From the NCBI RefSeq assembly GCF_017312725.1, contig NZ_BOPO01000073.1, forward strand, positions 1-64,000: a stretch of DNA of 64,000 nt, read 5' to 3'. The translations under genes and the position numbers were made by a program. Under the pieces are notes generated by a model, which had not been told where the DNA came from, ran no database searches, and saw nothing but the letters and a program-made list of their open reading frames with translations. Positions 50,367 through 57,051 of the stretch are shown here, in pieces (the stretch's first letter is position 1; the number at the start of each line of letters is the position of its first letter). This stretch comes from Actinocatenispora comari. GTDB taxonomy: Bacteria > Actinomycetota > Actinomycetes > Mycobacteriales > Micromonosporaceae.

Positions 50367-50372
50367 TAGTGT
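50367..50372 (+). promoter_or_regulatory. -10 box of a leaderless deacetylase transcript
   Basis: TAGTGT followed by 6 nt (GAGGCG) and ATG at 50379. The interval is too short for a leader with a ribosome site, so a leaderless mRNA is likely. Confidence 0.5.
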
Positions 50373-50378
50373 GAGGCG

Positions 50379-51770
50379 ATGCGCGCGCACCGCCTCGCCC
50401 GTGGCTGGCTGCTGCCGGCCTGGCTCGCGGTCGCCGTGCTGGTCGGCGGGTTGGTCTTCGCCGCCGGCCACCGGGGTGGCGGCGGGCCCGCACCGCCGCC
50501 CCGTCCGCTCGCGGGCCTGGCCGCCGTCTCCGCGGCGCGCGACACGTCGACCGGGCATCGCCTGGTGGTGTCGCTGACCTTCGACGACGGGTACGCCGAC
50601 CAGCTCGTCGGCGCGCAGGAACTGTTGCGGCACAAGCTTCCCGGCACCTTCTACGTGCCGTCCGGCTGGGTCGGCCTGCCCGGCTACCTGAGCCTCGCGC
50701 AGGTGCGCGAGATGCGCGCGAAAGGGCTAGAGATCGGCGGGCACACCGTGCTGCACGAGAACCTGCCGGACGTCGACGTCGCCGAGGCGCGCCGGGAGGT
50801 CTGCGACGACCGCGCCAACTGGCTCGGCTGGGGCATCCCGGTGACCTCGTTCGCCTACCCGTACGACGCGCTCGGGCCGCGGGAGCGACGGATCGTGCGC
50901 GACTGCGGCTACAACAGCGCGCGGCAGCTCGGCGACCTGCACTCGGTGCGTAGCCCGGCCGACTGCGCCGACTGCCCGTACACCGAGCAGATCCCGCCAC
51001 CGGACCCGTACGACGTGCGGGCGCCGGCGGAGTTCGACAGCGGCTGGACGCTCGGCGACCTGATCAACGAGGTACGCGGGGCCGAACGGCACGGCGGCTG
51101 GCTGCCGCTGACGTTCCACCACGTGTGCGACGGGTGCAGCGACATCGGCATCCCGCCGCAGACGCTGCGCCGCTTCCTGGACTGGCTTGCCCCGCGCGCC
51201 GCGCACGGCACGGCCGTCCTGCCGGTCGACGCGGTGGTCGGCGGCTCGGTCCGCGCACCGCATCGGCTCGGCGCACCCGCCGCGGCACCGCCCGGGCACG
51301 ACGCGGTACGGGACGGGTCGCTGGAGCGGTGGCAGCACGGCGAACCGGCCTGTTTCCGGCCCACCTCGTACGGCCGGAACTCGGTGACGGTGCGCCGGAC
51401 CGGCACCGCGCACGGGGGGCGGTTCGCCGCCAGCCTGACCGTGCGCGGGTACCACTCCGGTGCGGCACAGCTGATGCCGCTGCTGGATCTCGGCAGCTGC
51501 GCGCCCGCGGTGGCGCCGGGTCGGCGGTACACGCTGGGTGTCTGGTACACCGCCACCGCACCGACCACGCCGGTGCTCTACTACCGCACCGCCCGCGGCG
51601 CCTGGACCGCCTGGTCGGTCGGTCCGCCGACGCAGCCGGCCACCGGCACCTGGCGGCAGCTGTCCTGGCGCACCCCATCGGTACCGGACGGCGCCACCGC
51701 GGTGTCGTTCGGACTGCGCCTGCGCTCGGCCGGCACGGTGGTCACCGACGGCTACCGTCTCGTCGGGTGA
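50379..51770 (+). CDS. Secreted polysaccharide deacetylase with C-terminal beta domain
   Basis: Protein of 463 aa. An N-terminal anchor (LLPAWLAVAVLVGGLVFAAG) is followed by a NodB domain: LTFDDGYADQ, EIGGHTVLHENL (metal His pair) and SFAYPYDALGPRE, extending to a late His in LPLTFHHVCDGC. A C-terminal domain of about 160 residues (from AVRDGSLERWQHGEPACF) is a jelly-roll, carbohydrate-binding-like module. It should act outside the membrane on the nascent polymer, in contrast to the operon's signal-less deacetylase. A motif site and leaderless promoter stand in front. It is divergent from the dehydrogenase gene. Confidence 0.9.
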   Translation: MRAHRLARGWLLPAWLAVAVLVGGLVFAAGHRGGGGPAPPPRPLAGLAAVSAARDTSTGHRLVVSLTFDDGYADQLVGAQELLRHKLPGTFYVPSGWVGLPGYLSLAQVREMRAKGLEIGGHTVLHENLPDVDVAEARREVCDDRANWLGWGIPVTSFAYPYDALGPRERRIVRDCGYNSARQLGDLHSVRSPADCADCPYTEQIPPPDPYDVRAPAEFDSGWTLGDLINEVRGAERHGGWLPLTFHHVCDGCSDIGIPPQTLRRFLDWLAPRAAHGTAVLPVDAVVGGSVRAPHRLGAPAAAPPGHDAVRDGSLERWQHGEPACFRPTSYGRNSVTVRRTGTAHGGRFAASLTVRGYHSGAAQLMPLLDLGSCAPAVAPGRRYTLGVWYTATAPTTPVLYYRTARGAWTAWSVGPPTQPATGTWRQLSWRTPSVPDGATAVSFGLRLRSAGTVVTDGYRLVG

Positions 51771-51778
51771 TGCGGTTC

Positions 51779-51810
51779 GGCCGGTCCGGCGGCCGACCGC
51801 CGGACCGGCC
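51779..51810. terminator. Bidirectional hairpin terminator
   Basis: GGCCGGTCCGGCGG (51779-51792) and CCGCCGGACCGGCC (51797-51810) pair perfectly over 14 bp with a 4-nt loop, between the convergent deacetylase and arsM genes. It separates the glycan locus from the arsenic island. Confidence 0.85.
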
Positions 51811-51852
51811 CCGGGGAACGGGCGACGCGGCATCGCGGCCCGACGACGACGG

Positions 51853-52695
51853 CTAGGCCGGCTTGGTGGCCTTGATGATGGCGGAGTGCATGCCTTCGGC
51901 GGCCTGCTGGGTGGGGGTGATGTCGACGTTGGTGAAGCCGGCGGCGGTCAGGCCGTCGTAGTACTCGGTGATGGACAGGGCGCCGGCGATGCAGCCGACC
52001 CATTGGCCGCGTTCGGCGCGGTCGGCGGGGCTGAGGTGGTCTTCCGCGACGACGTCGGAGACGCCGATGCGTCCGCCGGGCTTGAGCACGCGGAACGCTT
52101 CGGCGAGCACGGCGGACTTGTCGGTGGACAGGTTGATCACGCAGTTGGAGATGATCACGTCCACGGACGCGTCGGGCAGCGGCACGGCTTCGATCTCGCC
52201 CCTGAGGAACTCGACGTTGGTGGCGCCGGCCTTCTCGGCGTTGCGGCGGGCCAGGTCGAGCATGTCGTCGGTCATGTCCAGGCCGTACGCCTTGCCGCTG
52301 GGTCCGACCCGCTTGGCCGACAGCAGGACGTCGATGCCGCCGCCGGAGCCGAGGTCGAGCACGGTCTCGCCCTCGTTGAGGTCGGCCACGGCGAGGGGGT
52401 TGCCGCAGCCGAGGGAGGCGGCGACCGCGTCGGCGGGCAGTTGGTCGCGGTCTGCCTGGTCGTAGAGGGTGGCGCCGAACGGGTCGGGGTCGCTGGTGGC
52501 GCAGGATCCGCCGCCGCAGCAGTCGGTGTTGGCGTCGATGGTGGCCAGCACGGTGGAGTTGTCGGTGGGGCCGCAACATCCGCTGGTCTGCCCGGTGCCG
52601 GTCTGGGTGGCGTTGGCGCTGACGCGGCGGGCGGCCGCGGCGTAGCGGGCGCGGACCTCGTCGCGCAGCGGGTTGCCGGTGCTCTGCTGGGTCAT
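51853..52695 (-). CDS. arsM: Arsenite S-adenosylmethionine methyltransferase
   Basis: ArsM methylates trivalent arsenic in the cytoplasm to volatile or less retained forms. The 280-aa product has the SAM motif VLDLGSGGGIDVLLSAK, the ArsM-typical YGLDMTDDMLDLAR, and cysteines for As(III) binding in ISNCVINLS and VGCIAGALS; two extra cysteine pairs lie near the N-terminus (SGCCGP and DCCGGGSC). Codon use is less G/C-biased than in neighbours, which fits transfer of the island. The Cys-rich small gene is 34 nt upstream in the same direction. Confidence 0.93.
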   Translation of the reverse strand: MTQQSTGNPLRDEVRARYAAAARRVSANATQTGTGQTSGCCGPTDNSTVLATIDANTDCCGGGSCATSDPDPFGATLYDQADRDQLPADAVAASLGCGNPLAVADLNEGETVLDLGSGGGIDVLLSAKRVGPSGKAYGLDMTDDMLDLARRNAEKAGATNVEFLRGEIEAVPLPDASVDVIISNCVINLSTDKSAVLAEAFRVLKPGGRIGVSDVVAEDHLSPADRAERGQWVGCIAGALSITEYYDGLTAAGFTNVDITPTQQAAEGMHSAIIKATKPA

Positions 52696-52729
52696 GGTGT
52701 GCTCCTTCGGCTGGCTGGGCTGTGGTGGT

Positions 52730-52873
52730 TCAGCGGGGTCCGCCCAGGGCGGTCATCGCCCGGGTGTGCGCGCGGTCGAGTCGGGCGTTGGCGTGGCACG
52801 CGCTGTCGCAGGCGCAGCCGCACGCTTCGTTGATGCGGGTGGGGGTGGGCCGGTGGCGACGGAGACGGATCAT
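52730..52873 (-). CDS. 47-aa cysteine-rich protein upstream of arsM
   Basis: Short open frame starting MIRLRRHRPTPTRINEACG with four cysteines in the motif CGCACDSAC and then a helical, charged C-terminus. GAGGG stands 4 nt before the ATG. It lies between the arsR1 promoter region and arsM and is in the same direction as arsM. The four close cysteines could bind As(III) or another thiophilic metal. I do not recognise the family. The coding call rests on the ribosome site, operon position and cysteine pattern. Confidence 0.55.
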   Translation of the reverse strand: MIRLRRHRPTPTRINEACGCACDSACHANARLDRAHTRAMTALGGPR

Positions 52874-52907
52874 GATGCCCTCGCTGGATAGATGAACGTC
52901 TAAGCAG

Positions 52908-52939
52908 AGCTTGCACCATGATTAGCCATCCGTCAAGAT
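52908..52939. promoter_or_regulatory. Face-to-face promoters between arsR1 and the Cys-rich gene
   Basis: Plus strand: TTGCAC (52911-52916), 17-nt spacer, CAAGAT (52934-52939), then 6 nt to the arsR1 ATG, giving a leaderless transcript. Minus strand: TTGACG (52936-52931), 17-nt spacer, CAAGCT (52913-52908), then about 34 nt to the small gene. The two promoters overlap almost entirely, so one bound ArsR could shut off both. Confidence 0.55.
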
Positions 52940-52945
52940 AGAGAC

Positions 52946-53317
52946 ATGTCGAAACAGCGTCCGGTGTTGACCGGTACCGAGGCCACCGGCTGCTGCTCAC
53001 CGCTGGCCGAGCAACCGATCGCCGCGGCGGACGCGGCTGATCTCGCGGCCGCGTTCAAGGCGTTGGGCGATCCGACCCGGCTGCAGCTGGTGTCGCTGAT
53101 CGCCTCGCACGCGGGCGGCGAGGTGTGCGTGTGCGACCTGACCCCGCGGTTCGCGGTGAGCGGACCGACGATCTCGCACCACTTGAAGGTGCTACGGCAG
53201 GCGGGCCTGATCGACTGCGAACGTCGCGGGACCTGGGTGTACTACTGGGCCGTCCCGGCGATGCTGACCCGGCTGGCCGGCCTGCTGCAGGTTCCGCAGC
53301 CCGCAGCGGTGCGTTGA
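52946..53317 (+). CDS. arsR: ArsR-family repressor (1)
   Basis: Winged-helix metalloregulator of 123 aa. LAAAFKALGDPTRLQLVSLI is the family core, VCVCDLTPRF carries the CxC pair (VCVC) of As(III)-sensing ArsR proteins, and SGPTISHHLKVLRQAGLI is the recognition helix. An extra Cys pair lies at TGCCSP near the N-terminus. It is divergent from the Cys-rich/arsM genes and converges on the second ArsR gene. It should repress its own leaderless promoter and the facing arsM promoter until arsenite binds. Confidence 0.92.
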   Translation: MSKQRPVLTGTEATGCCSPLAEQPIAAADAADLAAAFKALGDPTRLQLVSLIASHAGGEVCVCDLTPRFAVSGPTISHHLKVLRQAGLIDCERRGTWVYYWAVPAMLTRLAGLLQVPQPAAVR

Positions 53318-53321
53318 CCCG

Positions 53322-53348
53322 GCCGGCCCCGCTTCAGGCGGGGTCGGC
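53322..53348. terminator. Hairpin between convergent arsR genes
   Basis: GCCGGCCCCGC (53322-53332) pairs with GCGGGGTCGGC (53338-53348) with one mismatch and a 5-nt loop. It spans the short gap and overlaps the last codons of the minus-strand gene. Confidence 0.6.
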
Positions 53349-53702
53349 GCAGCAGGCCTGGCTGCCCTCGGGGGTGAGGGTGGCGAGGCTCGCGAGCAGC
53401 CGGACCGGGCCGGCGAGCTGGTCGCAGCACAGCCGGTAGAGGTTGGCCCGGCCACGGGCAGTGGAGGTGACCAGCCCCACTTCGCGCAGCGCGGCCAGGT
53501 GGTGCGAGACCAGGGTCTGCGCGAACCCGGTGGCGTCGGTCAGCTCGCGGACGGTGTGCGGTCCGGTGGCCAGCAGCAGCATGATCGCCAGGCGGTGTTC
53601 GTCGGCGAGGGCCTTGAAGCACGGCACCAACTCCGCGGCGCGGTGGCGCAGGCCTGCCGCATCGGTGAGGTCGAGGGTACGCACGTCCACTGCGTCGGTC
53701 AT
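53334..53702 (-). CDS. ArsR-family repressor (2)
   Basis: Winged-helix regulator of 122 aa: LVPCFKALADEHRLAIMLLL, recognition region FAQTLVSHHLAALREVGLV and wing STARGRANLYRL. Cysteines are found at PCFKAL, RLCCDQL and the C-terminal ACCADPA, a different layout from the VCVC type and more like CmtR or AfArsR-type sensors with C-terminal cysteines. ATG at 53702 has GGAGG unusually near (1 nt), so the true start is uncertain. It is divergent from the flavoprotein monooxygenase gene and shares its operator region. Confidence 0.85.
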   Translation of the reverse strand: MTDAVDVRTLDLTDAAGLRHRAAELVPCFKALADEHRLAIMLLLATGPHTVRELTDATGFAQTLVSHHLAALREVGLVTSTARGRANLYRLCCDQLAGPVRLLASLATLTPEGSQACCADPA

Positions 53703-53735
53703 GCCTCCATTCAAGCACCGACCGTACTTGCTATC

Positions 53736-53751
53736 AACAGTCATCGCTGTT
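53736..53751. promoter_or_regulatory. Operator candidate between ArsR2 and monooxygenase genes
   Basis: AACAG (53736-53740), 6 bp, CTGTT (53747-53751) is a perfect inverted repeat, flanked by a direct repeat TACTTGC (53725-53731 and 53754-53760). The region is AT-rich compared with its surroundings. It is a plausible site for the ArsR-2 protein. Confidence 0.5.
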
Positions 53752-53790
53752 AATACTTGCATCCATTGTTCGATCTGCGTGGAGGCAGCG

Positions 53791-55308
53791 ATGGACGAGA
53801 CGACGGCACGGGCGCTTCCCGTGGTGGTGATCGGCGCGGGGCCGGTGGGGCTCGCCGCGGCGGCGCACCTGGCCGAGCGGGGCATGCCGTTCCTGGTGGT
53901 CGAGGCCGGCGAGGGGCCCGGTGCCGCGGTGCGGCAGTGGGGTCATGTCCGGTTGTTCAGCCCGTGGCGGTACGACACCGACGCCGCGGCACGCCGCTTG
54001 TTGGAGCCGTCGGGGTGGGCGTCGCCGGATGCCGAGACGTTGCCCACCGGCGGTGAACTGGTGCGCGACTACCTGGTACCGCTGGCGGCACATCCCCGTA
54101 TCGCCGCGCAGGTGCGGTACGGGGCGCGGGTGGTGGCGATGTCGCGTGACGGCGTCGACCGGGTGCGCACGGCCGGCCGCGAGCGGGCGCCGTTGCTGCT
54201 GCGGTTCGACGACGGGCAGCAGTTGCCGGCTCGCGCGGTGATCGACGCAGCCGGCACGTGGCGGCAGCCGAACGTGCTGGGAGCCAACGGATTGCCGGCA
54301 GTCGGCGAAGCCGAGGCGAGCGAGTTCATCGACACCGCCCTGCCCGATGTGCTGGGCGCCGACCGGGACCGGTTCGCCGGCCGGCACACGCTGGTGGTCG
54401 GGGCAGGCCATTCGGCGGCGAACACGCTGCTCGCGCTGGCGGAGCTGGCCGAGACCGCACCGGGCACCCAGATCACCTGGGCGGTGCGCGGGGGCAGCCC
54501 GGATCGGGCGTTCGGCGGGGAGGACGCCGACGCGTTGCCGGGCCGCGGCGCGTTGGGCTCCGGGCTGCGGCTGCTGATCGACTCCGGCCGCGTCCAGGTG
54601 CGGACCGGGTTCAAGGTCCGCGCCGTGACACCCACCGCTGACGGCCGGGTCGAGGTCGACGGCGGCGACGTGCTCACCGTCGACCGGATCGTCTCGGCGA
54701 CCGGATTCCGGCCCGACCACACCATCGCCGACGAACTGCGCCTGGACCTGGACCCGGCACTGGGCTGCACCCGCGCCCTGGCCCCGTTGATCGACCCGAA
54801 CATCCATTCCTGCGGCACCGTGCGCCCGCACGGCGTCGACGAGTTGACCCAGCCCGAGCCGGGCTACTTCATCGCCGGGATGAAGTCCTACGGCCGGGCG
54901 CCGACGTTCCTGCTGGCCACCGGCTACGAACAGGTTCGCTCGATCGTCGCCGCGCTGGCCGGAGACTGGGACGCGGCCCGGGACGTGCACCTGGACCTGC
55001 CCGAGACCGGGGTGTGCTCGGTGACCGCCGGCGCCCGCGCGATCGCCGCCGACGCCGCCGCCCGCCTCGGCCTGGCACCCGACGTGCCGGGCAAGCTGGT
55101 GTCCGCCACCATCGCGCACTACCCCGACAGCCAGGATCTGCCCGCCGCCGTCGCCGCCGCGGCCGGCGAGCTGGGCATCGAGGCGACCGCCGCGACGCAG
55201 CTGTCGGTCCTGGTCGCCGACCAACTCGACGCGATGCTCTCCGGCGGCCCCACCGACCCGGAACCGGTGGCCACGGCCGGCACGACGGGCAGCCTGCCGT
55301 CCTGCTGA
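53791..55308 (+). CDS. Flavin-dependent monooxygenase of the arsenic island (ArsO-like)
   Basis: FAD/NAD(P)-binding protein of 505 aa: PVVVIGAGPVGLAAAAHLAE (FAD), TLVVGAGHSAANTLLALAE (NADPH), and VSATGFRPDHTI (ATG motif). It resembles proteins annotated as ArsO or as thioredoxin-reductase-like oxidoreductases in actinobacterial ars clusters. A C-terminal extension of about 110 residues beyond the flavoprotein core (from CSVTAGARAIA) may be a small additional domain. GGAGG at 53781-53785. It would oxidise or reduce an arsenical, but the reaction is unproven. The third ArsR and the pump gene follow. Confidence 0.85.
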   Translation: MDETTARALPVVVIGAGPVGLAAAAHLAERGMPFLVVEAGEGPGAAVRQWGHVRLFSPWRYDTDAAARRLLEPSGWASPDAETLPTGGELVRDYLVPLAAHPRIAAQVRYGARVVAMSRDGVDRVRTAGRERAPLLLRFDDGQQLPARAVIDAAGTWRQPNVLGANGLPAVGEAEASEFIDTALPDVLGADRDRFAGRHTLVVGAGHSAANTLLALAELAETAPGTQITWAVRGGSPDRAFGGEDADALPGRGALGSGLRLLIDSGRVQVRTGFKVRAVTPTADGRVEVDGGDVLTVDRIVSATGFRPDHTIADELRLDLDPALGCTRALAPLIDPNIHSCGTVRPHGVDELTQPEPGYFIAGMKSYGRAPTFLLATGYEQVRSIVAALAGDWDAARDVHLDLPETGVCSVTAGARAIAADAAARLGLAPDVPGKLVSATIAHYPDSQDLPAAVAAAAGELGIEATAATQLSVLVADQLDAMLSGGPTDPEPVATAGTTGSLPSC

Positions 55309-55379
55309 ATGCGGCGTTTCCGGCGGGCTGGACGTCCGGACCGTGCCGCACCGGCCGGGCATCCGGCCCGGTGGCCGAG

Positions 55380-55409
55380 TTGACAACCGACGCCCCGACG
55401 AGGTCTCAT
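55380..55409 (+). promoter_or_regulatory. Promoter of arsR3-ACR3 operon
   Basis: TTGACA (55380-55385), 18-nt spacer, TCTCAT (55404-55409), then 6 nt to the GTG at 55416, suggesting a leaderless transcript starting with arsR3. Confidence 0.45.
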
Positions 55410-55440
55410 CAACCTGTGCTGATATCAAGCGAGGTTGATG
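55407..55440. promoter_or_regulatory. ArsR-type operator at arsR3
   Basis: Two overlapping inverted repeats: CATCAACC (55407-55414) with GGTTGATG (55433-55440), and ATCAA (55424-55428) with TTGAT (55435-55439) across 6 bp. The ATCAA-N6-TTGAT form matches known ArsR/SmtB boxes. It covers the first codons of the regulator gene. Confidence 0.65.
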
Positions 55441-55721
55441 TGATCCGGCTGCTGGCCGATCCGCTCCGCGCCCGGATGGTCGAACTACTCGCCGACGGCG
55501 CCCTGTGCACCTGCCACCTGGTCGCCGAGCTGGACGCCAAACAACCGCTGGTGTCGCACCACCTGAGGGCGCTGCGCGAGGCCGGCGTCGTCGAACGCGA
55601 ACCGCACGGCCGGTTCACCTACTACCGGCTGCGTCCGGACACGCTGACCGCCGCCGCCGACCGCCTCACCGCCCTGGCCGCCCGCGCCCGGGCCAACGCA
55701 GGCGTACGGCGGGAATGCTGA
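55416..55721 (+). CDS. ArsR-family repressor (3)
   Basis: Winged-helix regulator of 101 aa: VIRLLADPLRARMVELLADG, then CTCHLVAELDAKQPLVSHHLRALREAGVV (shortened), with the CxC pair (CTC) at the typical arsenite-sensing position, and wing PHGRFTYYRL. GTG at 55416 is chosen because the promoter ends 6 nt before it; TTG at 55380 would coincide with the -35 box. The stop overlaps the ATG of the pump gene. This form (ArsR with CTCHLV) is common before ACR3 pumps in actinobacteria. Confidence 0.87.
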   Translation: MLISSEVDVIRLLADPLRARMVELLADGALCTCHLVAELDAKQPLVSHHLRALREAGVVEREPHGRFTYYRLRPDTLTAAADRLTALAARARANAGVRREC

Positions 55722-56809
55722 TGACCACCACCGACCGGCACGCCCCCGACACCACCGGCAGCCCGGTCGTGGCCCGGCTGCCGGTCCTCGACCGGTGGCT
55801 ACCCGCCTGGATCCTCGCCGCGATGGCCGTCGGCCTCGCCGCCGGCCGCGCGATTCCCGGGTTCGGTGACGCCGTGCAGGCCGTCCAGATCGACGGCGTC
55901 TCGCTGCCGATCGCGGTCGGCCTGCTCGCGATGATGTACCCGGTGCTGGCGAAGGTGCGCTACGACCGGCTCGACAGAGTCACCCGCGACCGCCGGCTGC
56001 TGATCCCGTCCCTGATCCTCAACTGGGTCGCCGGCCCGGCCGTGATGTTCGCGCTGGCCTGGATCTTCCTGCCGGATCTGCCCGCCTACCGCACCGGGCT
56101 GATCGTCGTGGGCCTCGCCCGCTGCATCGCCATGGTGATCATCTGGAACGACCTGGCCTGCGGCGACCGGGAAGCCGCCGCCGTGCTGGTCGCGCTCAAC
56201 TCGGTGTTCCAGGTCGTCGCGTTCGGCGCGCTCGGCTGGTTCTACCTGTCCGTACTGCCCGGCTGGCTCGGGCTTCCCACCACCGACCTGCACGTCTCGG
56301 TCTGGACGATCGTCGTCAACGTGCTGATCTTCCTCGGCATCCCGCTGGCCGCCGGCTACCTGTCCCGCCGGGTGGGGGAACGCGTCAAGGGCCGAGCCTG
56401 GTACGAATCCCGGTACCTGCCCAGGGTCGGGCCGATCGCCCTCTACGGACTGCTGTTCACCATCATCGTCCTGTTCGCGCTGCAGGGCAGGCAGATCACC
56501 AGCCAGCCCCTCGACGTCGCCCGCATCGCACTGCCGCTGCTGGCCTACTTCGCCATCATGTGGTTCGGCTCGTTCGCGCTCGCCCGCGCCGTCCGCCTGC
56601 CCTACCAGCGGGCCGCGACGCTGGCGTTCACCGCCGCCGGCAACAACTTCGAGCTCGCCATCGCGGTGGCCATCGCCACCTTCGGCGCCACCTCCGGCCA
56701 GGCCCTCGCCGGCGTCGTCGGCCCGCTCATCGAAGTGCCCGTACTCATCGCACTGGTCTACGTCTCGCTCGCCGCGCGGCGACGCCTCACCGCCACGGAG
56801 TCGACATGA
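55721..56809 (+). CDS. acr3: ACR3-family arsenite efflux pump
   Basis: Integral membrane protein of 362 aa with about ten helices, exporting As(III) by the proton motive force. Diagnostic segments are LIPSLILNWVAGPAVMFALA, GLARCIAMVIIWNDLACGD (the conserved Cys of ACR3) and AATLAFTAAGNNFELAIAV. ATG at 55721 overlaps the arsR3 stop; an ATG 6 nt earlier has no spaced ribosome site. The stop overlaps the start of the truncated arsC. Together they would give efflux of arsenite, with or without arsenate reduction. Confidence 0.95.
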   Translation: MTTTDRHAPDTTGSPVVARLPVLDRWLPAWILAAMAVGLAAGRAIPGFGDAVQAVQIDGVSLPIAVGLLAMMYPVLAKVRYDRLDRVTRDRRLLIPSLILNWVAGPAVMFALAWIFLPDLPAYRTGLIVVGLARCIAMVIIWNDLACGDREAAAVLVALNSVFQVVAFGALGWFYLSVLPGWLGLPTTDLHVSVWTIVVNVLIFLGIPLAAGYLSRRVGERVKGRAWYESRYLPRVGPIALYGLLFTIIVLFALQGRQITSQPLDVARIALPLLAYFAIMWFGSFALARAVRLPYQRAATLAFTAAGNNFELAIAVAIATFGATSGQALAGVVGPLIEVPVLIALVYVSLAARRRLTATEST

Positions 56810-56943
56810 CCACCACGCCCGAGGTGCTGTTCGTCTGCGTCCACAACGCCGGCCGCTCCCAGATGGCCGCCGCCCTGCTCCACCACCACGCGCACGGCCG
56901 CGTCACCGTCCTGCTCGACGAGCTGACCCGCGCCACGGCCTGA
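56806..56943 (+). pseudogene. Arsenate reductase remnant with internal deletion
   Basis: A 45-aa open frame starting with the low-molecular-weight phosphatase/ArsC P-loop: VLFVCVHNAGRSQMAAALL (Cys11-x5-Arg17). After HHHAHGRVTV the protein jumps to LLDELTRATA, which looks like the normal C-terminal end of actinobacterial ArsC (usual length about 135 aa). About 85-90 residues, including the resolving cysteines and the general acid Asp loop, are missing, with the frame kept. ATG overlaps the ACR3 stop as in intact operons. It should be inactive as an arsenate reductase. The idea of a deletion between two RV-containing segments is inference. Confidence 0.75.
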
Positions 56944-57051
56944 GCCGCTCGCGGTCGCGGGGCACCAGCACTCCGGCGACCGGTCGAGGCCTGGCCACCG
57001 CCGACCGCCGGCCGTACCCAGCGGGCGGAGCGGCGGCCGCCGGTGCCGCGG

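Larger units (their letters stand above)
50037..50378. other. Divergent regulatory region of the glycan locus
   Basis: This 342-bp region between the two divergent transcription units holds no gene. It contains two copies of the 16-bp motif (50184-50199 and 50328-50343), TAGGGT on the minus strand (50137-50132) as a possible -10 for the operon, TAGTGT (50367-50372) as the -10 of the deacetylase gene, and an inverted repeat CGTAG/CTACG (50173-50188 region) that overlaps motif C. Confidence 0.6.
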
